From Streptomyces sp. NBC_00775 (GTDB lineage: Bacteria > Actinomycetota > Actinomycetes > Streptomycetales > Streptomycetaceae): a DNA stretch of 64,000 nt. Below the pieces are notes generated by a model. It saw only the letters and a program-made list of their open reading frames with translations. It ran no database searches and was not told the origin of the DNA. The position numbers were made by a program, and so were the translations under genes. Position 1 is the stretch's first letter, and the number at the start of each line of letters is the position of its first letter. The DNA lies in contig NZ_CP108938.1 of the NCBI RefSeq assembly GCF_036347135.1, forward strand, positions 2,046,001 through 2,110,000. Reading direction: 5' to 3'. Shown piece by piece: positions 1-8,055 of this stretch.

Positions 1-268
1 CGGGCGGCGTCTGGTGCGTGCTCTCGGCGTGCTGGGCGGAAGCCCTCGTACTGGACGTACTTGGGCTTTCGCCCGGTGCGGCGAGTGGGGGCACCTCCCA
101 CGCCCTTAAGGCAGTGGGGGAGCGTGCCAGGCGTCGCCCGGCAGACGGGAATTTGACGACAGGGCCTAGCGAAGGCCCGTGGCATCCGGACCGGCAGGTG
201 ATCTTCACTGCCGGTCCGGGCGACCGCGGGCCTTTCCCGTGTCCGTGCCTGCATGTGCCTGGAACCGC
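1..268. other. Non-coding leading edge, repeat-like
   Basis: I see no convincing gene here. Open frames across this stretch lack a ribosome site and have no recognisable protein. The segment around 45-175 has the look of a dispersed Streptomyces intergenic repeat: a GTACTGGACGTACTTGGGC block, then a small hairpin TGGGGG/TCCCA near 87-101. That is from memory, not from a search. The right end holds the terminator listed separately. Confidence 0.4.
186..219 (-). terminator. Hairpin terminator after the PPOX gene
   Basis: A perfect 12-bp inverted repeat (arms 186-197 and 208-219, 10-base loop) lies about 50 bases beyond the stop codon of the minus-strand flavoprotein gene. It has no clear U tract, as is usual in Streptomyces. 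Confidence 0.6.
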
Positions 269-706
269 TCAGTCCCAGGGGCCGAAGCCGGTCACCCGGT
301 CGATGGTGACGCGGACGACGAAGCCGGTGGCGTTCGCGAAGCGGGCCGCGGGCCAGGACGCTCCGGCGTCCAGGTAGGGCACGGCGATCCGGCCGAGCAG
401 GGCGACGGCGCCGCCCTCCAGGACCTCCGCGGTGCCGTGCGCCACGAAGTGGTACTCCATGCCGTCGGGGCTCTTGACCCCCGATGCCATGGAGAGGGCG
501 ACCCGCGGGTCGCGGCGCAGATTGCGGATCTTCTGCTGCTCGTAGAGGTGGCCGGAGACGACCCGGTCCTCCTCGTCGAGTCCCACCCAGACACAGGCCA
601 CCTGCGGGCTGCCGTCCGGGTTCAGGGTCACCATGTGCGCGAGATGTCCGGAGGTGAGAGCCCGGCGCACCGGTGCGGTCAGCGGGTAGCGCGTTGTGGT
701 GCTCAC
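269..706 (-). CDS. PPOX-class F420/FMN-dependent oxidoreductase
   Basis: A 145-residue protein of the split-barrel pyridoxamine 5'-phosphate oxidase-like superfamily. These small cytosolic proteins bind F420 or FMN and reduce diverse substrates. The family pattern shows as a short N-terminal helix, then HLAHMVTLNPDGSPQVACVW, then a repeated strand pattern with DPRVALSM and a C-terminal VTGFGPW. The GTG at 706 was chosen because GAGAGGAACC stands just before it; the frame runs further upstream without a better site. It is transcribed alone, between a hairpin at 746-781 and the terminator at 186-219. It may lie outside the cluster or be a redox accessory to it. The superfamily is secure; cofactor and substrate are unknown. 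Confidence 0.85.
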   Translation of the reverse strand: MSTTTRYPLTAPVRRALTSGHLAHMVTLNPDGSPQVACVWVGLDEEDRVVSGHLYEQQKIRNLRRDPRVALSMASGVKSPDGMEYHFVAHGTAEVLEGGAVALLGRIAVPYLDAGASWPAARFANATGFVVRVTIDRVTGFGPWD

Positions 707-745
707 AGTGGTTCCTCTCTCACTGCCCGGCCGGTGAAGGGGAAA

Positions 746-781
746 CAGCTCCCGCCGCCCGACCCCTGGCGGCGGGAGCTG
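746..781 (-). terminator. Strong hairpin between IS701-like gene and PPOX gene
   Basis: A perfect 14-bp inverted repeat (arms 746-759 and 768-781). It sits about 180 bases beyond the stop of the IS701-like gene and only 40 bases before the PPOX start, so it could terminate the first transcript or act as a leader hairpin in the second. Confidence 0.5.
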
Positions 782-901
782 TGCGGGGACACCGCTTCGG
801 AAAGCGTCCCCGGTCTGTGGGGGATTCATGGGGAGGGAAATCGATCGCATGCATTCCCTCGCCTCGGTCAAGCATTAGTCAGTCAAGCAAAGCCGAACTT
901 C

Positions 902-957
902 AGAATTCCGCCCGGGCGGTTCGCGGTTCGGTACTGCGTCATATGGCGCGGAATTCT
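902..957. repeat. Inverted repeat touching the IS701-like stop codon
   Basis: AGAATTCCGC (902-911) and GCGGAATTCT (948-957) form a perfect 10-bp inverted repeat spaced by 36 bases. The right arm ends exactly where the stop codon of the IS701-like gene begins. It may be a terminator or a relic of a transposon end; no partner copy was seen upstream of that gene. Confidence 0.4.
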
Positions 958-2220
958 TCATGAGGAGACGCTGGACACGGCGGGCACGGCGGGCACGGCG
1001 GGCACGGTCCCGTGCCGGCGTATCGCGCCCGCCGCCCGGCGGGCCGCGAGCCGCTCCAGGGCCTGGAAACCGTGCGCCGCGGAGGCCAGCGTCACGTGGT
1101 GGTGCCAGCCCCGGAAGGAGCGGCCCTCGAAGTCGACGAGGCCGCACTCCTCGCGCAGCCGCCCGAGGTCGTAGCGGGAGCGCCAGCGCAGCTTCGCCGT
1201 GGAGACGAGATCGGGAAGCCGGCGCGAGCCGAGGTTGGTGACCCAGTAGGTCCGCGGCTGCGGCCGCCCGGCCGGCCATTCGACGAGGAGCTGGCGGGGC
1301 CTGCGGAAGCGGCGCTCGCCGTGCCGGACGGCCGGGCCGCCGGGGCCCGCCGGGATCTGCGCGGCGAGGAACTGCGACTGCCGCACCCGGCTCTCGACGC
1401 CTTCGCGCCAGGCGAGGGTGACGCGTGCGCTGCGGCGGCCCGCCGTGTGCATCATGTCGGCGGCCGTGCCCAGCACGACGGGCGATCCGTTCGCCGACGG
1501 GGCCGCCAGCAGCGGTGCGCCGCCGGCGACTTCGACGAGATAGCCGAGCCCGCGGGCCTCCAGCCCGTCGAGTAACGGGAGGACGTCGGGTTCGTGCCGC
1601 CAGTCGGCGAGTATCGGAGCGGGCCTGAGGTCCCACTCCTGCACCATCTCGTCAAGGCTGTGCAGCACATGCCGCCAGCGGGGCTGGTGGCGCTCGACGT
1701 CCGGCACCCGGGCCGCGCCGCGCCGCCGCTCGTCGTCGTCCCAGTGCGGCGGCATCAGCAGCCGCCAGTTCACCGGGATGCTGGCGTCCTCGGTGGCGAG
1801 GGACACGGCCAGGCCCAGTTGGCAGTTGGCGGTGCGGCCCTCGGCCGGCACGAACTGCCGGGCCACGCCCGCCGAGTGGTTGCCGTTCTTCGGGAAGACC
1901 ACCTCGTCCACCACCCAGGCATCGGGTTCGGCTGCGAGGAAGACCTGTTCGGCGAGGCGTTTACGGACATCCGTCACCTCCCAGGGACTCTGGCTCACGA
2001 ACTGTTGCAGTGACTGGGAGGCGCGGCGGCCGAGGACATGCTCGGAGATACGGGCCGGAGTCTTGCGGCCACTGGCATCGAGCAGTCCGCGCACATAGAC
2101 CTCACCCCAGCGGCGCTGGTCGGAGCGGGCGAACGGCGAGAAGAGATACGCGCAGTATTCGGAGAGACCGTCTCCCCGGCCCCGCTCCCGCGTGGCGTTC
2201 AGGTCAGCGTTCAAAGACAT
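958..2220 (-). CDS. IS701-family transposase-like protein 1
   Basis: A 420-residue DDE-superfamily protein of the IS701 type. The first acidic region reads WVVDEVVFPKNGNHSAGVAR, matching the family's D-x-x-x-x-P-K-x-G-x-H-S-x-G-V-A-R signature. The second Asp is in ILADWRHEPDV, and the region after the catalytic Glu is DFEGRSFRGWHHHVTLASAA. The family Glu before that motif appears to be Arg (RWRSRYDLGRLREECGL), so activity is doubtful. The C-terminus is a run of Val-Pro-Ala from three 9-base repeats (977-1003). No terminal inverted repeats flank it, which argues for a domesticated gene rather than a mobile element. It is a paralogue of the protein at 18866-20050. It has its own promoter-like sequence at 2250-2278. 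Confidence 0.8.
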   Translation of the reverse strand: MSLNADLNATRERGRGDGLSEYCAYLFSPFARSDQRRWGEVYVRGLLDASGRKTPARISEHVLGRRASQSLQQFVSQSPWEVTDVRKRLAEQVFLAAEPDAWVVDEVVFPKNGNHSAGVARQFVPAEGRTANCQLGLAVSLATEDASIPVNWRLLMPPHWDDDERRRGAARVPDVERHQPRWRHVLHSLDEMVQEWDLRPAPILADWRHEPDVLPLLDGLEARGLGYLVEVAGGAPLLAAPSANGSPVVLGTAADMMHTAGRRSARVTLAWREGVESRVRQSQFLAAQIPAGPGGPAVRHGERRFRRPRQLLVEWPAGRPQPRTYWVTNLGSRRLPDLVSTAKLRWRSRYDLGRLREECGLVDFEGRSFRGWHHHVTLASAAHGFQALERLAARRAAGAIRRHGTVPAVPAVPAVSSVSS

Positions 2221-2249
2221 GGAGACCCCCTGCGTGAAGCGTCAATGCT

Positions 2250-2278
2250 AGTTAACTGCGGCTGTGAAAATCTGTCAA
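2250..2278 (-). promoter_or_regulatory. Candidate promoter for IS701-like gene 1
   Basis: Read on the minus strand, TTGACA is followed after 17 bases by TTAACT, a good vegetative-sigma spacing, about 30 bases upstream of the ATG. It lies between the terminator of the preceding operon (2322-2352) and the gene, so the gene is probably transcribed separately. Confidence 0.5.
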
Positions 2279-2321
2279 GTCACCAGTAAATCAGCGGTTT
2301 TGGGGGCTGTCATACGCCAAA

Positions 2322-2352
2322 GGGCGGAGTCTCCGACCTGGAGACTCCGCCC
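2322..2352 (-). terminator. Terminator of the SnoaL/GMC operon
   Basis: A perfect 13-bp inverted repeat GGGCGGAGTCTCC/GGAGACTCCGCCC with a 5-base loop, 20 bases beyond the stop codon of the last gene of the operon. Confidence 0.75.
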
Positions 2353-2372
2353 GTTGCGGCAGTGGTGGTTGT

Positions 2373-2828
2373 TTACAGCGACGCCGAGCCCTCCATGGGG
2401 TCCAGGTCGTCCACGATGTACGTCTTCACCAGCGGATTACCGTCCTCACCTGCGACGACAATCCAGGTCTGGTAGGCGTCGAAGCCCAGCCACTGGCTGC
2501 GCGCCGCGGGCGGATTCCAGATGTGGGCCTGCCAGTTGACAACCACCTTGACAAGCGCCTCACCGCGGGCGGTGGGCTCCACCTCGACGCTCTTGAGCTC
2601 GTGCACCTCGTCGAAGAAGCGGTTGGTCACCGCCTCGTACCAGCCCTTGAACTCGTCCAGCGTCGTGAGCGTCGCTTCGGGGAAGCGCATCTCCAGGCCG
2701 TCCTGGACGAGATAGGGCAGCACCTGCTCCAGCGGGACGTGCTGGTCCAGGGCGATGTACCAGTCGCGGACCGCGTCACGGATGGACTGCTCGGTCAAGG
2801 AGGCGCCGAGCAGGGTGGATTCGGTCAT
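2373..2828 (-). CDS. SnoaL/NTF2-like protein A
   Basis: A 151-residue protein with the cone-shaped NTF2 fold pattern: an N-terminal helix (IRDAVRDWYIALDQH), LEQVLPYL, then a long curved sheet ending in TYIVDDLDPMEG. Family members include polyketide cyclases, ketosteroid isomerases, dehydratases and non-catalytic binding proteins. It is the last gene of a minus-strand operon with two other SnoaL-like genes, a GMC oxidoreductase and a VOC protein, 38 bases after the VOC gene. The start has AGGAAGAAGG in front. It does not resemble PhzA/PhzB, the NTF2-fold proteins of phenazine clusters. The fold is fairly sure, the reaction unknown. Confidence 0.8.
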   Translation of the reverse strand: MTESTLLGASLTEQSIRDAVRDWYIALDQHVPLEQVLPYLVQDGLEMRFPEATLTTLDEFKGWYEAVTNRFFDEVHELKSVEVEPTARGEALVKVVVNWQAHIWNPPAARSQWLGFDAYQTWIVVAGEDGNPLVKTYIVDDLDPMEGSASL

Positions 2829-2866
2829 GGGAAGCCTTCTTCCTCGTACGCGTGTGATCGGTCTCT

Positions 2867-3280
2867 TCAGTCGATGGAGGCGTCCCGATAGCCCTCGCTG
2901 ACCTCCACGATCACCCCGTCCGGGTCGGTCAGCCACACGCTCTGCCACCCGGGGATGAAGTCGTCGAAGTGCAGCGGGCCCAGCGTCACCGGGACCTCGT
3001 CGCCCACCTTGGTGAGGAAGGCGTCCAAGTCGTCCGTCTGGAAGGCCAGATGACGGGCCACGCCCGGCTGGGCGGGACCGTCCCCGGCCGGCTTCACCAG
3101 CGGCTCGGTGTCGGAGTGGAACAGTTCCAGATAGACGTCGCCCTGCCGCAGGAACACGATCCGGTCGTCGTCCAGTTCCACCGTGCGCGCCCGGCTGAAG
3201 CCGAACCACCGCTCGTAGAAGGCCTCCGTCGCGCCCAGATCACGGCAGTTGAGCCCCACATGGGACCACCGCAGGCTCAT
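2867..3280 (-). CDS. VOC-superfamily (glyoxalase/bleomycin resistance/dioxygenase-fold) protein
   Basis: A 137-residue protein with two beta-alpha-beta-beta-beta repeats, opening WSHVGLNCRDLGATEAFYER and closing SVWLTDPDGVIVEVSEG. Likely metal ligands are the first His (SHVGLN), Glu of VYLELFH, His of ARHLAFQ and Glu of VIVEVSE, the normal VOC arrangement. Members isomerise, hydrolyse, ring-cleave or sequester small molecules. Its ATG overlaps the GMC stop by four bases (ATGA), so the two are translationally coupled. A metal-dependent step on an aromatic intermediate is an inference from context; a binding or self-resistance role is the alternative. Confidence 0.85.
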   Translation of the reverse strand: MSLRWSHVGLNCRDLGATEAFYERWFGFSRARTVELDDDRIVFLRQGDVYLELFHSDTEPLVKPAGDGPAQPGVARHLAFQTDDLDAFLTKVGDEVPVTLGPLHFDDFIPGWQSVWLTDPDGVIVEVSEGYRDASID

Positions 3281-4869
3281 GTGCCCCCCTTGATGAGGTC
3301 GGCGGCCCGCTCGGCGATCGCCGCGATGGCCGTGTTGCAGTTGCCCGAGGGCACCGCGGGCATCACGCTCGCGTCGACGACGCGCAGCCCGCTCACGCCG
3401 TGCACCTTCAGGTCCGGGTCGACGACGGAGAGATCGTCGATGCCCATGCGGCACGAGCCGGCCTGGTGGTGGTAGCTGTCCGCGCGCTCGCGCACGAACC
3501 GTTCGATGTCGGCGTCGGTGCGCACGTCCGGGCCGGGCAGCAGCTCCCCCTTGAGGTGCTCCTTGAAGGCGGAGGTGGCGAAGATGTCACGGGACAGCTT
3601 CACCGCCTGCACCAGCCGCTCGACGTCGGAGCGGTCCCCCAGGTAGTTGGGGTCGACCAGCGGCTTGGCGAACGGGTCCGCGCTCGCCAGCCGCACGGTG
3701 CCGCGGGACTGGGGGCGCACCACACCGGGCAGGATGCTCACCGCGTTGGGGTGCTGCTGGCCCACGATGATGTCGAACGGCACATGCACGAAGGCGATTT
3801 GCAGGTCGGGCGCGATCAGTCCGGGCCGCGAGGTGGCGAAGAGCGCCGACTCGGAGAGGTTCTGGTGGCCCTGCTCGACCGGCTCCACGGTCTCGGCGAT
3901 GAGTCCGGTGAGCACATGGTTGTGGAAGTTCTCGCCCACGCCCGGCAGCCCCGCGGTGACCTCGATGCCCAGCGGCCGCAGCTGCTCGGGGGAACCGACG
4001 CCGGACAGCAGCAGGATCTTGGGCGACTCGATCGCGCCCGCGCACAGCAGGACCTCGGCGCCCGCCCGTACCGTGTGCTCACCGGGCTCGCCGGGCCGGG
4101 CGTTGCGTACCGTACGCCCCTCGCCGGTGAAGGCGATCTCCTGCTGGACGTAGGTGACACCGGTGCAGCGGCCGTCCTCGATCACCAGCCGGGCCACCTG
4201 GGCGCCCGTACGGAGTGTCAGGTTCGGCCGGTCCAGGGCGGGTTCGAGGTACGAGACCAGCGCGCCGCGCCGCCTGCCGTCGCGGGCGTCGAGATGGTGC
4301 CAGCCCGCGCCGATCATCCGCGAGCCGTTGAAGTCGTCCAGCTCGGTGTGGCCCAGCTCCACGCACGCGTCGATGAAGGTGCGCGAGAGCGGATTGGGGT
4401 GGTGCGCGCCCGCGTTGGTGACGACCTGGGGTCCGCCGATGCCCGTCTCGGGTCCGTGCGGGTCCTCCTGGTCCTCCATCCTGCGGAAGTACGGCAGCAG
4501 GTCCTCGTATGACCAGCCCGCGGCGCCCTGGTACGCCCAGGCGTCGAAGTCCGAGGGGTGCCCGCGGACGTGCATCATGATGTACAGGTTGCTGCTGCCG
4601 CCGGGGATCTTGCCCCGCGGTTCGTACGTCGACCGTCCGCCCAGCGCCGGCTGCGGAACGCTCGTGTAGCCCCAGTCGACCTCGGAGCCCAGCAAGGTGA
4701 ACCAGAGCGGTGCCTGGTCGACGTTGGCCGGGATGTGGTTGCCGCCGGCCTCCAGGAGCAGGACCCGTACCGCGGGGTCCTCGGTGAGGCGGGCGGCGAG
4801 CACGGAGCCCGCGGTTCCCGCGCCCACGATGATGTAGTCGTAGTCGCTGTGGTCCTCGTGTTCCGCCAT
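3277..4869 (-). CDS. GMC-family FAD-dependent oxidoreductase
   Basis: A 530-residue glucose-methanol-choline oxidoreductase, full length for the family. The FAD Rossmann motif is YIIVGAGTAGSVLAARL near residue 12. PRGKIPGGSSNLYIM matches GMC signature 1 and GAIESPKILLLSGVG signature 2. HHQAGSCRMG carries the likely catalytic His, followed by VVDASVMPAVPSGNCN. Such enzymes oxidise alcohols, often aryl or sugar alcohols, with oxygen or another acceptor. The ATG at 4869 lies 14 bases after the upstream SnoaL gene, and the stop overlaps the VOC start. It is probably a tailoring oxidase of the cluster. Confidence 0.9.
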   Translation of the reverse strand: MAEHEDHSDYDYIIVGAGTAGSVLAARLTEDPAVRVLLLEAGGNHIPANVDQAPLWFTLLGSEVDWGYTSVPQPALGGRSTYEPRGKIPGGSSNLYIMMHVRGHPSDFDAWAYQGAAGWSYEDLLPYFRRMEDQEDPHGPETGIGGPQVVTNAGAHHPNPLSRTFIDACVELGHTELDDFNGSRMIGAGWHHLDARDGRRRGALVSYLEPALDRPNLTLRTGAQVARLVIEDGRCTGVTYVQQEIAFTGEGRTVRNARPGEPGEHTVRAGAEVLLCAGAIESPKILLLSGVGSPEQLRPLGIEVTAGLPGVGENFHNHVLTGLIAETVEPVEQGHQNLSESALFATSRPGLIAPDLQIAFVHVPFDIIVGQQHPNAVSILPGVVRPQSRGTVRLASADPFAKPLVDPNYLGDRSDVERLVQAVKLSRDIFATSAFKEHLKGELLPGPDVRTDADIERFVRERADSYHHQAGSCRMGIDDLSVVDPDLKVHGVSGLRVVDASVMPAVPSGNCNTAIAAIAERAADLIKGGT

Positions 4870-4883
4870 GTCGGCTCCCGCCG

Positions 4884-5258
4884 CTAGTCGGTCCCGAGTA
4901 CGGGCTGGAACGGGACGGTGTCGTGGTGGTTCGACATGTAGGAGATCCGCCCGTCGACCACCTGGAAGTAGTTGACGACGTCGGCCTCGATCGGCTCGCC
5001 GGAGTGCGTGGCCGCCGAGATGTGCGAGACGACGGCGGCCTGCTCGCCCTCGATCACGATGTGCCGCGGGGTGTTGGTGAACGCGGCGTACATCGCGGGG
5101 AAGCCCTTCATCATGGCGCGCAGGGTCTCCCGCCCCTCGACGTGCCCGGCGAGCTGCTCGTCCATGGTCTGGCGCTCGGCGAACAGATCCGTCCAAGCCT
5201 CCCAGTCACCCTTGTTGGCCAGCTCGTAGTAGCTGTTCACCACTTGCCTGGTGTCCAC
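4884..5258 (-). CDS. SnoaL/NTF2-like protein B
   Basis: A 124-residue protein with a SnoaL-like pattern: VVNSYYELANKGDWEAWTDLFAE, then RETLRAMMKGFPAMYAAF, HIVIEGEQAAVV and DVVNYFQVVDGRISYM. This is the usual shape of small polyketide-cyclase-like or isomerase-like proteins. It is the second gene of the operon, 22 bases after SnoaL-like protein C and 14 before the GMC gene. It clearly shares a fold with its neighbour but is not a recent duplicate. Confidence 0.8.
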   Translation of the reverse strand: MDTRQVVNSYYELANKGDWEAWTDLFAERQTMDEQLAGHVEGRETLRAMMKGFPAMYAAFTNTPRHIVIEGEQAAVVSHISAATHSGEPIEADVVNYFQVVDGRISYMSNHHDTVPFQPVLGTD

Positions 5259-5280
5259 GTGTGTCTCCCTCGGACAGGGA

Positions 5281-5703
5281 TCAGACGGCGATGCGCTCGT
5301 CGATCGGCTTGAGCTGGAAGACGGTCCACATGAAGCGGTCCACGCTGTGCTGGTCCGCGGTGTGCACCTGGACGTCGGCGATCCGCCCGTCGCGGATCCC
5401 GTACGTCGTCGACGTCGGGAACAGGTACTCCTCGGTGTCCGCCTTCGCGTGCCCGAGGTGCTTCTCGACGACGGTGCCGTCGTCCAGTTCGCCGAAGTGG
5501 ACGTTGTCGACGCTGACTCCGGCCTTGAACAGCTCGCCGAAGAAGGCCATGACCTGACCCGCGCCCCGGTGGTCGCCGGACAGCGGGTGGTGGCCGGGCA
5601 TCTTCCAGGAGATCTCCGGGTGGAACAGCTCTTCCTGGATGCGGTCCAGCTGGCCGGAGTTGAAGTACTCGTACATCTTCAGTACGAGGTCGGTGTTCGA
5701 CAC
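5281..5703 (-). CDS. SnoaL/NTF2-like protein C
   Basis: A 140-residue protein of the nuclear transport factor 2 superfamily. It opens VLKMYEYFNSGQLDRIQEEL, followed by FHPEISWKMPGHHPLSGDHRG and HADQ-type strands ending FQLKPIDERIAV. The GTG at 5703 is chosen because GAGGAG stands seven bases ahead. It is the first gene of the operon and is preceded by a long leader with a strong hairpin (5743-5782). Fold-level assignment only; a dehydratase, isomerase or cyclase role is possible. Confidence 0.8.
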   Translation of the reverse strand: MSNTDLVLKMYEYFNSGQLDRIQEELFHPEISWKMPGHHPLSGDHRGAGQVMAFFGELFKAGVSVDNVHFGELDDGTVVEKHLGHAKADTEEYLFPTSTTYGIRDGRIADVQVHTADQHSVDRFMWTVFQLKPIDERIAV

Positions 5704-6069
5704 AGCGCTCTCCTCGGATCGTGGTGGTTGTCTCACAGCGGCGGCCGGGCCCGGCGGGGGGTTCACGGTGCCGGGCCCGGCCGCTGCTCGGCGGGACCCG
5801 CCGCGCGCCGTGAAGGGGGGATCGGCGCCTGCGGTCCGGCCGGCTCGGGTGAAGCAGCGTCGTACGAAGGAAAGTGAATTCTTTTGTCCCGGCAGTGCGG
5901 AATCAACGCAGTGCGGGATCAACTGACGCCTAATTCAGCTTCTGCCGCAGTGCACCGCCGAGTACGAGTGAAGCCGCGACGCCTCTCCCCCTGCGACAAC
6001 ATGCAATTACGTCGCCCACACTGTCGGAGGTCGGCGACGGACCCGCCTTCCGCGCACGAGACTTCCGGC
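5704..6069. promoter_or_regulatory. Divergent control region of SnoaL operon and MFS gene
   Basis: This 366-base non-coding region separates the divergent starts. Near the SnoaL operon it holds a perfect 13-bp inverted repeat (arms 5743-5755 and 5770-5782, 14-base loop). The flanking genes diverge, so this cannot end an upstream transcript and should lie in the operon's leader RNA. Towards the middle is a 16-base tandem direct repeat, GCAGTGCGGAATCAAC at 5892-5907 and the same with one change at 5908-5923, a plausible operator. No clear open reading frame fits the space. Confidence 0.5.
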
Positions 6070-8055
6070 ATGGTGAGCACAGAGCGGGGCGGCGGGCGCG
6101 GCTGGGTGAGTCTCGCGGTGATCCTGGCCGGTGCTTTCATGGCCATTCTGGATGTGGCTGTCGTCAATGTCGCGATGCCCTCGATCCACAGCGATCTCCA
6201 TACGAGCTTCGGTGCCGTCGAATTGGTGGTTTCCTCCTACACACTTCTCTACGCGAGTTTCCTGGTGACCGGTGGCCGACTGGGTGATGTCGTCGGCCGC
6301 AAAAGGATGTTCATCACCGGTCTCGCGGTATTCACGACGGCTTCCGCCCTCTGCGGTCTGGCTCCCGGCATTCACATACTGGTCGCGGCGCGTGCCCTTC
6401 AGGGGGTGGGCGGGGCGCTCCTGTATCCACAGGTCCTCGCGATCATCCAGGTGACGTTCGACGGGCCCGAACGCGCCCGTGCCCTCGGCGTGTTCGGCTG
6501 TGTGGTGGGGGTCGCCGCGATCGCGGGGCAGATCGTCGGCGGGCTGCTGCTGGCCTGGAACCCGCTGGGGCTGGACTGGCGGCCCGCGTTCCTGATCAAT
6601 GTGCCGATCGGTCTGGCCACCATGGTGGCGACCCTGCGGCTGCTGCCGCCGGACGAACCGCTGGAGCCGCGCCCCCACCTCGACTGGCGCGGCTCCGTGC
6701 TGTCCGTGCTGACCCTGGTGCTGTTCATCGTGCCGCTGCTGATGGGCCGCGACGCAGGCTGGCCGGCGTGGATGCTGCTGTCGCTCGCGGCCGCGCCCCT
6801 CGCCGCCGCCCTGTTCCTGCGGCACGAGCGCCGGGTCGCCGAGCGCGGACTCGACCCCTTGATCCGGCTCACGCTGTTCCGCAACCGCGGCTTCGCCGGC
6901 GGGGTGCCGATCGCCGCGATGTTCAGCTTCTCCTACGTCGGCTTCATGCTGGTCCTGGCCATGTATCTGCAGATCGGCCTGGGCTTCTCGGCGCTGCGGG
7001 CCGCGCTGGTCTACACGCCCAACGCCCTGGGGTTCCTGATCACTTCGCTGCTGGCGGCACGGATCGCCCGGCTGCTGGGACGCCATGTGCTGACGCTCGG
7101 CTATCTCGTCGCGGCCGTCGGGCTCTGCTCGGTCGCCGCCACGAGCGCCGCTCAGGGTGCCGGCCTCGGCGGCTGGGAACTCGCGCTGCCGCTGTTCATC
7201 GCGGGCCTGGGCCAGGGGCTCGGGATGACCCCGCTCATCGGCACCATCATCGGCACGCTCGCACCGCGCGACGCGGGGGCCGGGGCCGGCGTGGTGACCA
7301 CCACGCTCCAGGTGGGCAACGCGCTGGGGGTCGCCCTGATGAGCCTGATGTTCTTCACGGTGCTCGGCGACGGCACCTCGCACGCCGCCTACGCGAGCGC
7401 CTTCTCGCAGGTGCTGCCGGTCGCCGCGCTCGTGGCGCTGACCGCCGCGTTCATGGTCACCCGGCTGCCGCGCGGCACGGGTGCGTCGGGCAACGCCCTG
7501 CTGGAGCGGCTGCCCGGGCATGCCACGGGGTTCGCGTACTCCATGTATCTGATGACCGGCGGCCGCATCGGGGACCGGCTGTTCCACGAGATCCTCGGCC
7601 AGGTCACGGAGCGCCGGGAGCGGGAGATCCGCGAGGCGCCGCGGGCCGCCGGGGAGTTCCTCGTCTACCACTTCGAGTCCGCGCACCACGACGCCGCGTG
7701 GCTGACGTATCTCACGCGCGAGGCGCTCGCCTACGGCGGCGGACCCGTGCCCCACGAGGCGGAGCGGCGCGCCGTCATCCAGTCGCAGGTGGACGAGATC
7801 CGGCAGCGCCAGACCGGCGGGGAGCTGCGCCCCGAGCTCGATCCCGAGCTGCTGCGGCTGCTGACCTTCGCCCTCACCAACTATCCGCGCCTGCTGCCGC
7901 AGATCACCCGGATGGCGACGGGCCTCGGCCCGGACGACCCCGGGTTCACCGCGCGCTGGGAGCTGTTCCTCCAGCAGCTGGGAGATCTGCTGCACGCGGG
8001 CCCGCCCATCACGTCCCTACCGCGCGCGAGCGCATCTTCCGGAGGACAGGAATGA
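6070..8055 (+). CDS. MFS drug:H+ antiporter fused to a TetR-like ligand-binding domain
   Basis: A 661-residue protein. Residues about 10-480 are a 14-helix DHA2-type exporter: ILAGAFMAILDVAVVNVAMP in helix 1 and GGRLGDVVGRKRMF as motif A. Residues about 495-650 are soluble and helical and match the C-terminal ligand-binding half of TetR regulators: RLFHEILGQVTERREREI, HHDAAWLTYLTREAL, RQTGGELRPELDPELLRLL, DPGFTARWELFLQQL. The DNA-binding half is missing. The tail may sense the exported compound. The ATG at 6070 (or GTG at 6073) just precedes the first membrane helix. The stop overlaps the next ATG. Likely the cluster's exporter and self-resistance gene. Confidence 0.88.
   Translation: MVSTERGGGRGWVSLAVILAGAFMAILDVAVVNVAMPSIHSDLHTSFGAVELVVSSYTLLYASFLVTGGRLGDVVGRKRMFITGLAVFTTASALCGLAPGIHILVAARALQGVGGALLYPQVLAIIQVTFDGPERARALGVFGCVVGVAAIAGQIVGGLLLAWNPLGLDWRPAFLINVPIGLATMVATLRLLPPDEPLEPRPHLDWRGSVLSVLTLVLFIVPLLMGRDAGWPAWMLLSLAAAPLAAALFLRHERRVAERGLDPLIRLTLFRNRGFAGGVPIAAMFSFSYVGFMLVLAMYLQIGLGFSALRAALVYTPNALGFLITSLLAARIARLLGRHVLTLGYLVAAVGLCSVAATSAAQGAGLGGWELALPLFIAGLGQGLGMTPLIGTIIGTLAPRDAGAGAGVVTTTLQVGNALGVALMSLMFFTVLGDGTSHAAYASAFSQVLPVAALVALTAAFMVTRLPRGTGASGNALLERLPGHATGFAYSMYLMTGGRIGDRLFHEILGQVTERREREIREAPRAAGEFLVYHFESAHHDAAWLTYLTREALAYGGGPVPHEAERRAVIQSQVDEIRQRQTGGELRPELDPELLRLLTFALTNYPRLLPQITRMATGLGPDDPGFTARWELFLQQLGDLLHAGPPITSLPRASASSGGQE

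Noticed and set aside
18-377. A plus-strand gene at the left edge
   Set aside because: No ribosome site or recognisable protein, and it overlaps the terminator and the end of the PPOX gene on the other strand.
958-2220. Complete IS701 insertion sequence
   Set aside because: The frame matches a transposase, but no terminal inverted repeats or target duplications flank it, and a catalytic Glu seems missing.
2373-2828. PhzA/PhzB homologue
   Set aside because: It shares only the NTF2 fold; the sequence and operon context do not match PhzA/B.
6007-7995. Long minus-strand frame opposite the exporter
   Set aside because: It is the antisense shadow of a high-GC gene; the plus-strand frame has clear transporter motifs and a coupled downstream gene.
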